Part shown: positions 17,120 to 25,087 of the stretch, piece after piece
Layout of the letters: every line of letters starts with the position of its first letter
Numbering within the stretch: the first letter of the stretch is position 1
Program-made: the position numbers and the translations under genes
The notes under the pieces: generated by a model
What the model saw: only the letters and a program-made list of their open reading frames with translations
Databases searched by the model: none
Told to the model about the DNA's origin: nothing
NCBI RefSeq assembly: GCF_900116645.1
Contig: NZ_FPBO01000011.1
Coordinates: forward strand, 145,293-209,292
Source: Pseudoduganella namucuonensis
Lineage (GTDB): Bacteria > Pseudomonadota > Gammaproteobacteria > Burkholderiales > Burkholderiaceae_D
Length of the DNA stretch: 64,000 nt
Reading direction: 5' to 3'

Positions 17120-18273
17120 CAACCCTGCGCCGCCCGTATCATATTGCGCGCGATGACGATCTGCTGGATCTGCGACGTGCCCTCGTAAATGCGGAACAGC
17201 CGCACGTCCCGGTAAAAGCGCTCGGCCGCGTATTCGGACACATAGCCCGCGCCGCCGTGGATCTGCACCGAGCGGTCGGCCACCCGGCCGCACATCTCGG
17301 ACGCGAACAGCTTGCAGCACGAGGCCTCGGTCGAGATATCCTCGCCGTTGTCGCGGCGGCGGGCCGCGTCCAGCACCATGCTCCTGGCGGCGTAGATCTC
17401 GGTCTTGCTGTCGGCCAGCATGGCCTGGATCAGCTGGAACTCGGCGATGGCCTGGCCGAACTGCCTGCGCTCCATGGCGTAGCGCAGCGCGTCGTCCAGC
17501 ATGCGCTCGGCCGCGCCCACGCAAACGGCGGCGATGTGCAGCCGTCCCTTGTCCAGCACCTTCATCGCTGTCTTGAAGCCCACACCCTCCTTGCCGCCGA
17601 TGAGGTTGGCGGCCGGCACGCGGCAGTTCTCGAAGATCACGTCGCAGGTGTGCGCGCCGCGCTGGCCCATTTTCTTGTCCGTCTTGCCCAGCGAAAGGCC
17701 GGGCGTGCCGCGTTCCACGATGAAGGCGGAAATCGCGCCCGCGCCGTGGCGGGTGGCGTCGGTGCGCGCCATCACCGTGAAGATGCTCGCCTCCGGCGCG
17801 TTCGTGATGAAGCGCTTGGTGCCGTTGATGACGTAGTCGCCGCAATCCCGCACGGCCGTGGTGCGCAGCGAGGCCGCGTCCGAACCGGACTCCGGCTCCG
17901 TCAGCGCGAACGAGCCGATGATCTCGCCCGCCGCGAGGCGCGGCAGGTAGCGCTGTTTCTGCTCCTCGGTGCCGTCGATGACGATGCCTTGCGAACCGAT
18001 GCCGTTGTTGGTGCCGATCAGCGAGCGGAAGGCGGGCGAGGCGTGGGCCAGTTCGAAGGCCACGCGCACCTCCTCCTCCATGGTCAGTTGCAGGCCGCCG
18101 TAGGCCTCGGGGATGGACAGGCCGAACAGGCCCAGTTCCCGCATCTGCGCCACCAGCGCGGGCGGGATCTCGTCGGTCTCCGCCACCTGGTGCTCGTGCG
18201 GCACCAGCACTTCGCGCACAAAGCGGCGCAGGCTGTCGAGCAGGATGGCCAGGGTTTCATCGTCACGTATCAT
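17119..18273 (-). CDS. acyl-CoA dehydrogenase
   Basis: This 384-residue flavoprotein introduces a 2,3-double bond into an acyl-CoA, passing electrons to ETF. It has FALTEPESGSDAASL, YVINGTKRFITNA, QFGQAIAEFQLIQ, QIHGGAGYVSEY and the C-terminal RIYEGTSQIQ, whose Glu is the usual catalytic base of short/medium-chain enzymes. AAGGA precedes the ATG at 18273. It is the first enzyme gene of the IclR-ACAD-ligase-ABC block and is followed by the ligase with a one-base overlap. The chain or ring structure of its substrate cannot be told. Confidence 0.93.
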   Translation of the reverse strand: MIRDDETLAILLDSLRRFVREVLVPHEHQVAETDEIPPALVAQMRELGLFGLSIPEAYGGLQLTMEEEVRVAFELAHASPAFRSLIGTNNGIGSQGIVIDGTEEQKQRYLPRLAAGEIIGSFALTEPESGSDAASLRTTAVRDCGDYVINGTKRFITNAPEASIFTVMARTDATRHGAGAISAFIVERGTPGLSLGKTDKKMGQRGAHTCDVIFENCRVPAANLIGGKEGVGFKTAMKVLDKGRLHIAAVCVGAAERMLDDALRYAMERRQFGQAIAEFQLIQAMLADSKTEIYAARSMVLDAARRRDNGEDISTEASCCKLFASEMCGRVADRSVQIHGGAGYVSEYAAERFYRDVRLFRIYEGTSQIQQIVIARNMIRAAQG

Positions 18274-18289
18274 CGGTTTCCTTGTCGGT

Positions 18290-19096
18290 TCAGGCGCGGC
18301 CCAGCTGCATGTCGATATCGCGCACCAGCCGCACCAGGCGCGGACCCAGGTCGTCCACCAGCCGCTCGCGCGACAGCACGAAGGCCGGGCCGCCGCAGTT
18401 GAACGACATGGGCTGCTCGCCGTCCACGCCCATGATGGGAACGCCCACCGCGTGCACGTCGCCCTGCCATTCGCCGGCCGAGACGCAAAAGCCATGGTCC
18501 TGATAGTCACGGAAGGCCTGCTCCACGCCTGCGCGCACACGTGGCCAGTTGTTCGGATCGCGCTCGCGCACATGGTCCAGCAACTGGCCGCGCTCCGCCT
18601 CGGGCAGCACGCACAGCAGGGCCTTGCCCATCGCGGTGGTGGCCAACGGGATGCGCGAGCCCACCTCCAGGCGCAGGGTCACATTGGCCGTGCTGCGGCA
18701 GGTCTCCAGATAGACCATGCTCAGACGGTCGCGCGCGCCCAGCGACACCGAGGCCTGCGCGTGCTCGGCCAGTTCCGCCATCATGGGCTTGGCCAGGGTG
18801 CGCATGTCCAGCGACGACAGCATGCGGTAGCCCAGCGCGAGCACGCCCGCGCCCAGCTGGTACTTGCTGGTGACGTCCGAAAAGTTCAGATAGCCCAGCG
18901 TGGTGAGGGTGTGGGTCAGGCGCGACACGGTGGGCTTGGGCAGGCCGGTGCGGCGCGCCAGGTCGGCGTTGCTCAGGTAGCGGTCGCCGGGGCCGAAACA
19001 GCGCAGCAGCTCAAGGCCGCGCGCCAGGGCGTTGACGAACTGGCGGTCCTTGCCCTCGTCGTCATCGCCGCCGAATACCGCAATGTCGTCGTCCAT
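18290..19096 (-). CDS. IclR family transcriptional regulator
   Basis: This 268-residue regulator has an N-terminal winged helix-turn-helix (about residues 20-80: FVNALARGLELLRCF ... LARRTGLPKPTVSRLTHTL) and a C-terminal effector domain (about 100-260) containing VYLETCRSTANVTLRL and the IPLATTAMGKALL motif. IclR proteins usually bind the substrate or intermediate of the pathway they control. It lies 16 bases upstream of the acyl-CoA dehydrogenase on the same strand, so it probably controls the downstream catabolic and transport genes and itself. Confidence 0.93.
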   Translation of the reverse strand: MDDDIAVFGGDDDEGKDRQFVNALARGLELLRCFGPGDRYLSNADLARRTGLPKPTVSRLTHTLTTLGYLNFSDVTSKYQLGAGVLALGYRMLSSLDMRTLAKPMMAELAEHAQASVSLGARDRLSMVYLETCRSTANVTLRLEVGSRIPLATTAMGKALLCVLPEAERGQLLDHVRERDPNNWPRVRAGVEQAFRDYQDHGFCVSAGEWQGDVHAVGVPIMGVDGEQPMSFNCGGPAFVLSRERLVDDLGPRLVRLVRDIDMQLGRA

Positions 19097-19149
19097 GGGC
19101 AGGCCTCGCTATGTTTGAAAGGCAAGTGTGACAAATTGCCCAGGCTGTG

Positions 19150-19821
19150 TCAATGGTTTTGTGGAATGGCGGTTTGCACAGCGAAACGCCGCAAGGTGGC
19201 GATGGCCTCGTCCTCCTCCACTTGCGGGAAGTGCTCGTAGAACTGGCCCACGGCGTGGAAATAGTCCGGCGCGTGCAGGCAAACCACGTGGTCGGCCAGC
19301 GCGGCCACCCGCTGCACCGCCTCCTGCGAGGCGACGGGCGCCGCCGCGATCAATTCCAGCGGCAAGCCCGCGCGCACGGCGGACAGGGCGACGCACATGG
19401 TGGCGCCCGTGGCCAGGCCGTCATCGACGACGATCACGGAACGGCCGGCCGGATCGGCCGGTGGACGGCCGGCGCCGAAGGTCTCGCGGCGCCGGCGCAG
19501 CACGGCCAGCTGTTGGGCGGACTCCACCGCCAGCCAGGCCGATTCCGGATCGGCGTCCGGCGACAACTGGCGGTTGCCGTGCTCGTCGATGGCGCCGATG
19601 GCGAACTCCTGGTTGAACGGCGCGCCCAGCTTGTGCACCAGCGCCACATCCAGCTCGGCCTGCAATGCCTCGGCGACGATGGCGGCGATGGGGATGGCGC
19701 CGCGCGGTATGGCGAGCACCAGCGGGCGCCGCAGGCGCAGCGCTTGGCGCCGCTGGGAGATGGCGCTGGCCAACTGGCGGCCGGCGTCGATACGGTCATG
19801 GAAGAGGACAAAGGCTGACAT
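19150..19821 (-). CDS. phosphoribosyltransferase family protein
   Basis: This 223-residue protein carries the PRPP-binding signature VIVVDDGLATGATM (about residues 127-140) and an N-terminal AIPRGAIPIAAIVAEAL segment. It resembles the stand-alone PRTase-fold proteins often found near stress or dienelactone-hydrolase-like genes rather than classical purine or pyrimidine salvage enzymes, so the substrate is unassigned. GGAG before the ATG at 19821 supports the start. It is a single gene between the IclR regulator and a mini flagellar protein. Confidence 0.88.
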   Translation of the reverse strand: MSAFVLFHDRIDAGRQLASAISQRRQALRLRRPLVLAIPRGAIPIAAIVAEALQAELDVALVHKLGAPFNQEFAIGAIDEHGNRQLSPDADPESAWLAVESAQQLAVLRRRRETFGAGRPPADPAGRSVIVVDDGLATGATMCVALSAVRAGLPLELIAAAPVASQEAVQRVAALADHVVCLHAPDYFHAVGQFYEHFPQVEEDEAIATLRRFAVQTAIPQNH

Positions 19822-19875
19822 GGCGGCTCCTATGCGAAACCCACCCAGACAGCATAGCGCGCCGGAGGTTCGGCG

Positions 19876-20202
19876 TCAGGCTTTGATGTCGATCAGTGTG
19901 CCTATGCGTTCATCGGCCGCCTTGATGACTTTGGCGGACAGCTCGAAGCTGGCCTTGTAGACGAGGGAATTGGTGATATCGCCGGCCACGGCGCTGTCGG
20001 ACAGCCCCTCGGCGGCGGCCAGGCCGCGCGCCTGGCTCGACAGCGTGACGCCCGATCCGGCCGGGCTGGCCTCCTGGAAGTTAGCCTGCCGCGCCTGGAA
20101 GTCCCGGGTATTCATATTGGCGACATTGTGCGCGGCGACGCCGAGCGCCCCCATGTTCGCATTCAACCCCGACAACCCCGCACTCAACGCAGACACGCCC
20201 AT
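19876..20202 (-). CDS. miniature flagellar rod/hook-like protein
   Basis: This 108-residue protein has only the two ends of a flagellar axial protein. The N-terminal GLSGLNANMGALGVAAHNVAN corresponds to the conserved rod/hook N-terminal helix with the NVAN signature. The C-terminal ITNSLVYKASFELSAKVIKA... segment corresponds to the helix that pairs with it. The surface-exposed core of FlgC/FlgE/FlgG is absent. GGGAAAG upstream fixes the ATG at 20202. It lies outside any flagellar operon. It may be a real accessory axial protein or a degenerate copy; both ends look intact. Confidence 0.75.
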   Translation of the reverse strand: MGVSALSAGLSGLNANMGALGVAAHNVANMNTRDFQARQANFQEASPAGSGVTLSSQARGLAAAEGLSDSAVAGDITNSLVYKASFELSAKVIKAADERIGTLIDIKA

Positions 20203-20301
20203 GACCTTTCCCTTCGGCAATGCCGCCAGTCTACCCCAAGCCCCCGCCGCACGCACCCCTCTGCCTAAAATTTCACCACCCCAACGCAACATGACAAAAA
20301 C

Positions 20302-20427
20302 ACATCGGTGTCAGGCGCGACATTCGGACAGGAGCACAGCCGTAGTCGCGAACTCATCGGCGTCGCTATGCGGTTCACGGCAACCACTGCCGAGGCCGTG
20401 TCCGAATGTCGCGCCTGACACCGATGT
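20302..20427. repeat. long-armed palindromic repeat, copy 2
   Basis: The arms at 20302-20330 and 20399-20427 are identical to those of the copy at 1781-1862, but the loop is 68 bases rather than 24 and unrelated in sequence. It occupies the 317-base stretch between the divergent mini-rod gene and the sigma factor gene (20203-20519). In the rest of that stretch I see no gene and no clear promoter. Confidence 0.9.
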
Positions 20428-20519
20428 TGCACGGCAACTTTGCGGTTGCTTCAATATTGATACTGCGTTAACCTTGGCTATCGGGGCGCCATGCCCCTCC
20501 CACCGTCCGAAGGTGCGCC

Positions 20520-21107
20520 GTGTCCATCGAATCTCAGTCCGATCCTGCCCAGCTGGGAAGGTGGCTGCAGGAGGCCGCGCGGCGCGACGCCGTCGCGTTT
20601 CGTTCGCTATATATCGCCACTTCCGCGAAACTGTTCGGCTACGCGCTGCGTATATTGCATAAGCGGGAGCTGGCTGAAGAGGCCCTGCAGGAGGGTTTTG
20701 TGGCAATCTGGCATAACGCCGGGGGCTACAATGCCCAGCTTTCGGCGCCGATGACGTGGATGGCCACCATCGTGCGCAACAAGGCGCTCGATGTGCTCCG
20801 CCGCGGCGACGCGGCGCTGGACGGCGATGCCGTACCTTTTGATGACGACATAATGAACGCCTTGCACGATCCCAAGGCCACCCCCATCGAGTCGCTGCAA
20901 ATCAGCGGCGACGCGAAGGCGCTGGCGTATTGCATGTCCCTGCTGGAGGGCCGCCAGCGCCAAGCCGTCGGCATGGCCTTCTTCCACGACCTTTCACACA
21001 GCGAGGTGGCGCAGCAATTGACGCTGCCCATCGGTACCGTGAAGACCTGGATACGCCGCAGTCTTGAGAAGCTCAAAACCTGCCTGGCGCAGCGGGAGCG
21101 CGCATGA
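20520..21107 (+). CDS. ECF-type RNA polymerase sigma factor
   Basis: This 195-residue sigma factor has region 2 (LYIATSAKLFGYALRILHKRELAEEALQ... with AIWHNAGGY and MTWMATIVRNKALDVLRR) and region 4 (MSLLEGRQRQAVGMAFFHDLSHSEVAQQL, with GTVKTWIRRSLEKLK as the recognition helix). The start is GTG with GAAGG upstream. The downstream anti-sigma gene overlaps by ATGA, so the two are translated together. The group resembles SigK-like ECF factors paired with RskA-type anti-sigmas. The TonB/HupE/DUF4331 cluster that converges on this pair is a plausible target, but no shared promoter motif was identified. Confidence 0.93.
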   Translation: MSIESQSDPAQLGRWLQEAARRDAVAFRSLYIATSAKLFGYALRILHKRELAEEALQEGFVAIWHNAGGYNAQLSAPMTWMATIVRNKALDVLRRGDAALDGDAVPFDDDIMNALHDPKATPIESLQISGDAKALAYCMSLLEGRQRQAVGMAFFHDLSHSEVAQQLTLPIGTVKTWIRRSLEKLKTCLAQRERA

Positions 21108-21811
21108 ACATCCGCGACAATCCGCCGCTGCGTGAAAAGCTGGCCGCCGAATATGTGCTTGGCACGCTGAGGGGCGGCGCGCGCCGCCGCTTCGAGGGCT
21201 GGATGCACAACGACGCGGCCCTGCGCCGCACCGTCGACGAGTGGCGCGACCGGCTAATGCCGATGGCCGAATTCTCCGGCGTCCAGCGGCCGGGCAGCGG
21301 CGTGTGGCGCGGCATCGAGCGGCGCCTGAACCTGCCGTCCCAGCGCAAGCCCTGGGAGTTCTGGCGCAATCTCGATACGCTGGCCTTCTGGCGCGGTCTC
21401 AGCCTGGCCACGGGCGCGGTGGCCGCCGTGCTGGCGGTCACCGTCGCGCTGCGCGTGACGCAGGCGCCGGTCATCGACCAGGTGGCCACGCTGACCGACG
21501 AGAAGGCGCAAACCGCGCTGCTGCTGATCGGCGACACGCGCCAGGGCACCATGGAGGTGCGCGTCGTGAACAACGTGGCGGTGCCGGACGATAAGACCCT
21601 GCATCTGTGGGCCATCACCAAGGCCGGCCAGACACGTTCGCTGGGCATTCTGGCGGATAACCGCGGCGCCACGCTGGCGCTGAACGCGCGCGCGATCGGC
21701 GACGACGTGGCGCTGCTGGCGATCTCGCTGGAGCCCAAGGGCGGTTCGCCGAATCCGAACGCGCCCACCGGGCCGGTGCTGTACAAGGGCGCCTGGGTAA
21801 GGGTAATGTGA
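21104..21811 (+). CDS. anti-sigma factor, RskA type, single membrane span
   Basis: This 235-residue protein has an N-terminal sigma-binding region (LREKLAAEYVLGTLRGGARRRFEGWM, no HxxxCxxC zinc motif). One membrane span follows near residues 100-122 (LSLATGAVAAVLAVTVAL). The periplasmic C-terminal domain carries the RskA pattern TLHLWAITKAG...LGIL and ends ISLEPKGGSPNPNAPTGPVL. It should hold the ECF sigma factor at the membrane until a periplasmic signal releases it. It overlaps the sigma gene by four bases. Confidence 0.9.
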   Translation: MNIRDNPPLREKLAAEYVLGTLRGGARRRFEGWMHNDAALRRTVDEWRDRLMPMAEFSGVQRPGSGVWRGIERRLNLPSQRKPWEFWRNLDTLAFWRGLSLATGAVAAVLAVTVALRVTQAPVIDQVATLTDEKAQTALLLIGDTRQGTMEVRVVNNVAVPDDKTLHLWAITKAGQTRSLGILADNRGATLALNARAIGDDVALLAISLEPKGGSPNPNAPTGPVLYKGAWVRVM

Positions 21812-21825
21812 TGCGCGTGATGTGA

Positions 21826-23892
21826 TCAGAAGTTGTGCGTGAGCGTGAGGCGCAGCGAGCGGGGTTCCACCGGGTGGAAATGCCGGTCGCCGACGCCTTC
21901 AGCCGCCTCGCCGCGCAGCCGCGACGGGTAGTAATAGTCGATGTCGCTGGCCTGGCGGTTGAAGAGATTGAAGACGTCCAGCGTCAACCGGGTGCGCGGG
22001 GTGATCTTGTAGCCGATGCGGGCGCTGGCCAGCGTGGTCGGCGCGGAGCGCACGCTGTTGTCCTCCACCAGCGGGCGCGGGCCGAAGTGGCGCAGGTTGA
22101 CGGCGCCGTACCACGGGCCATTGCCGTTGACGGTGGCGCCGAAGGACAGCACCTTGCTCAGCGAACCGGGGACGCGGTCGCCCGCCGGGTCGTGCTCCGA
22201 GTAGCGCGCGCGGGACAGGGCCAGGTCCAGGTCGAACAGCAGCCATGGCGCGGCCATGTAGTGATTGTTCCACTCGATGCCGCTGCGCCGGCTGGCGCGG
22301 CTCGCCTCCGTCTCCCCCGCGTCGCCGATGAACACCAGTTCCGAGGACAGTTTCAGCCTCCATAGCGACAAGGAGCTTTGCAGGCCGGGGACGATTTCGG
22401 TGCGCACTCCCAGCTCCATGCCGCGCGTGGGCGCGAGCGGGGTGACGGGCCGCGACGAGCCGCCATCCGGGAGCCGCGTCTGCGTTGCGCCGCGCGCGTC
22501 GTTGCTGTGGAAGCCCTTGCCGAAATTGACGAAGTACTCGGTCTTGTTCCATGGCCCCAGGATCAGCGACAGCTTGGGCGAGAAGACACCGTCGCGCGCC
22601 TTGCCGCTGTTGCCTTCGATGCCGCTGTCCACGTTGAATCGGTAGGTGTCGTAGCGCAGGCCCGCCACGCTGCGCAGCGTGGGCAGCCACTGGGCCACGT
22701 TTTCATAATGGAAGCCCGCGCTGCCTTCCTTGACGCGGTCTTCCCGCACCACTCCGGTACGTTCGCGCCGCGCGGTGTTGTACAGGCCGACCGGCGAGAG
22801 CCTGTCGTAGCGCAGCTGCACGCCTGCCTTGTGGCGCAGTTCCACGCCGCCGGCCTTGCCGGGCCAGGACACGCTGGCGCTGGCGCCCGCGACGCCGCGC
22901 CTTTCGCTTTGCTGGAACTGGTCGCCCCGGTCCGGATCGGCCAGCAGGTAGGTGAAGTTGCTGAACAGGTCCAGCGAGGAACGCAGCACGTAGGCGTCCG
23001 CCTCGAACAGGCGCTCGCCGAAGCGCTTGCGCATCGCGTAGGACAGGCTGTGGCGCGAGGTGTCGCCGCCGTCGCTGGCGTCCAGCGATCCGTACCGGCC
23101 TAGCTGGCCCGATTCGACGGCGCGCAGCGGGATCTGGTCGGTGGCCGTCCAGCGGTTGCTGTAGGCCATGGCGGTGACGCTGTAGCCGTCGCCGGCGGTG
23201 CCCGCGCTGTAGCGCAGCGTGGCGCTGTATTTGCGGGTCCGCTCCGGCACTTCCCATGGACCGTTGTTGCGCACGGCCTCCAGGCCGTACAGCAGCGTGC
23301 CGCCGCCCAGGCCGAAGGAGTCGGCCAGCAGCGCGCGGCGGTAGTCGTTGCCGCCGATTGTGACGGCGGCCGTGCCTTGCGCCAGCTTGTCGGCTAGCCG
23401 GAAGCGCGCGCTGCCGGCCGACGAGAAGTCGCCGTCGGCGGCGAAGTAGCCGCCCTTGCCGTAGTCGATGCGCCGCACCAGTTCGGGAATCAGGAAATTC
23501 ATGTCCGAATAGCCCTGGCCGTGCGCGTGTGTGCGCATGTTGACGGGCATGCCGTCGACGTGGGTGGCGAAGTCGGTGCCGTGGTCCAGGTTGAATCCGC
23601 GCAGGAAGTACTGGTTGGCCTTGCCGTCGCCGCTGTGCTGGGTGACGATCATGCCGGGCACGAATTCCAGCAGCTCGCCGGTGCGCATCACCGGGCGGTT
23701 GGCCAGCAGGTCCGCGTGGATGGCGCCATGGCTGGCGGCGTCCGAGGTGCCGACGGCGTTGTCGTAGTGGCCGACGACGTGCACCACGGCCACCGGGTCG
23801 ACCTTGGGCGCTTGCGCCTGCGCCGGCGCGAGCGGAGCCGCGGCCAGCAGCGGCAGGGCCGCGATGGCCGTGAAACGGGCTTGAGTCTTCAT
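21826..23892 (-). CDS. TonB-dependent outer-membrane receptor
   Basis: This 688-residue receptor has a signal peptide (MKTQARFTAIAALPLLAAAP...AQA), a plug domain (about residues 50-165: RTGELLEFVPGMIVTQHSGDGKANQYFLRGFNLDHGTDF) and a beta-barrel ending in LTLTHNF with the terminal Phe needed for outer-membrane assembly. A His-containing stretch (MRTHAHGQGYSDMNFLIPEL) in the plug is notable. It would import a ligand too large or scarce for porins, using TonB. It is the last of five minus-strand genes (DUF4331, lipoprotein, TPR, HupE, receptor). The gap to hupE is only four bases. Confidence 0.92.
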   Translation of the reverse strand: MKTQARFTAIAALPLLAAAPLAPAQAQAPKVDPVAVVHVVGHYDNAVGTSDAASHGAIHADLLANRPVMRTGELLEFVPGMIVTQHSGDGKANQYFLRGFNLDHGTDFATHVDGMPVNMRTHAHGQGYSDMNFLIPELVRRIDYGKGGYFAADGDFSSAGSARFRLADKLAQGTAAVTIGGNDYRRALLADSFGLGGGTLLYGLEAVRNNGPWEVPERTRKYSATLRYSAGTAGDGYSVTAMAYSNRWTATDQIPLRAVESGQLGRYGSLDASDGGDTSRHSLSYAMRKRFGERLFEADAYVLRSSLDLFSNFTYLLADPDRGDQFQQSERRGVAGASASVSWPGKAGGVELRHKAGVQLRYDRLSPVGLYNTARRERTGVVREDRVKEGSAGFHYENVAQWLPTLRSVAGLRYDTYRFNVDSGIEGNSGKARDGVFSPKLSLILGPWNKTEYFVNFGKGFHSNDARGATQTRLPDGGSSRPVTPLAPTRGMELGVRTEIVPGLQSSLSLWRLKLSSELVFIGDAGETEASRASRRSGIEWNNHYMAAPWLLFDLDLALSRARYSEHDPAGDRVPGSLSKVLSFGATVNGNGPWYGAVNLRHFGPRPLVEDNSVRSAPTTLASARIGYKITPRTRLTLDVFNLFNRQASDIDYYYPSRLRGEAAEGVGDRHFHPVEPRSLRLTLTHNF

Positions 23893-23896
23893 GGCT

Positions 23897-25087
23897 TTAT
23901 TCCGAGCGTACGGTATCGGGGCTGGATGTGGATGCAAATGCCGACGCCCGCGCCAGTCCCGGAAGCCGCAGGTCGAAGGCGCGCTCGCCCAGCCACACGG
24001 TGGATACGAGCAGGATGGCGGCCGAGCCGCCCGCCATCACCAGGCGCTGGTAGGCCCAGCCGCGGCGCATGGCGTAGGCCAGCGGCAGGAACACGGCCAC
24101 GATGGCCAGCTGTCCCAGTTCCACGCCCACGTTGAAGCCCACCAGCGCCTGCGCCAGCGCGCCTCGCGGCAGGCCGAGATCGGCCAGCACGCTGGCGAAG
24201 CCGAAGCCGTGGATCAGGCCGAACACGAAGGCCACCAGCCAGCGCTTGCCGTGCACCACCGGCGCGAGGTTGTTCAGCGCGGACAGGATGACCGAGGCGG
24301 CGATGGCGGATTCGATCCAGCGCGAGGGCAGGGACACGGCGCCCACCGCGGCCAGGCTGAGGGTGATCGAATGCGCCAGCGTGAACGCGCTGACGATCTT
24401 GCACACGTCGATGGCGGCGCCGCGGAAGTCCGGCGCCTGGCGCCAGCGGCGGTCGCGCCATACCAGCACGGCGGGCAGCAGCAGCGAGATCAGGAACAGG
24501 ATGTGGTCGTAGCCTATCCAGATGTGCCACGCGCCGTGCTTCACGTAGTCCGCGAACTCTTGCAGGCGGTCGGGCGTGGCCAGCGTGAACGCCTGCTCGG
24601 GGCTGTCGGCGCCGAAGATGGCGCTGATGGTGCGGCCATTGCGGACGATGCGCGCCAGGCCCTTGTGCTGCGGGTCGATGCCGGCGAAGGCGCTGTAGGC
24701 TATGCGCAGCGTCGCCGGCGCGGCCGGGCAGCTGGCCCGGAATTTGAGCACGGTGTAGGCGCCATCGGTGTGATGGTCGATCAGCTGCCCGCCGGCAGTG
24801 ACGGCGCAGGCGGCGTCGCCGCTGGCCAGCCGCAGGCGGGACAGGGCGTAGGCGGCGATGTCCGGGTGGCGGCCGCGGATTTCGTCCCAGGTCAGCCGGC
24901 CGTCGCCGTCGGCGTCCAGGCCGATGGCGAAGTCCAGGTCGCGCAGGGCGATGTCCCACTGGCCTTCGATGCGCCGGCCCTCCACGTTGAGGGTGAGATA
25001 GCTGTCGCTGGGCTTGTGGGCGGCTGCGGGGCCGCAGATTAGCGCGAGCAGCAGGAGCAGGGCCTGTACCGGTTTGTCGAGGCTCAT
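23897..25087 (-). CDS. HupE/UreJ-family membrane protein with an EF-hand loop
   Basis: This 396-residue protein has a signal peptide (SLDKPVQALLLLLALICGPAAA), a soluble N-terminal domain and a C-terminal HupE/UreJ-like membrane domain of about six spans (from YDHILFLISLLLPAVL to GSAAILLVSTVWLGE). Segments such as AFTLAHSITLSLAA and FGLIHGFGFASVLADLGLP are typical. Classical HupE/UreJ proteins are linked to nickel supply. The N-terminal domain contains DADGDGRLTWDE, a canonical 12-residue EF-hand loop likely to bind Ca2+ or a related ion. The ATG overlaps the TPR gene stop (ATGA). Confidence 0.88.
   Translation of the reverse strand: MSLDKPVQALLLLLALICGPAAAHKPSDSYLTLNVEGRRIEGQWDIALRDLDFAIGLDADGDGRLTWDEIRGRHPDIAAYALSRLRLASGDAACAVTAGGQLIDHHTDGAYTVLKFRASCPAAPATLRIAYSAFAGIDPQHKGLARIVRNGRTISAIFGADSPEQAFTLATPDRLQEFADYVKHGAWHIWIGYDHILFLISLLLPAVLVWRDRRWRQAPDFRGAAIDVCKIVSAFTLAHSITLSLAAVGAVSLPSRWIESAIAASVILSALNNLAPVVHGKRWLVAFVFGLIHGFGFASVLADLGLPRGALAQALVGFNVGVELGQLAIVAVFLPLAYAMRRGWAYQRLVMAGGSAAILLVSTVWLGERAFDLRLPGLARASAFASTSSPDTVRSE

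Noticed and set aside
17119..18573. Longer acyl-CoA dehydrogenase starting at 18573
   Set aside because: The extra 100 residues lie opposite the IclR gene and lack homology; ATG 18273 has a good ribosome site and gives the normal family length.
20428..20519. ECF-type autoregulated promoter before the sigma factor gene
   Set aside because: No GGAAC-like -35 with a matching -10 was found at suitable spacing.
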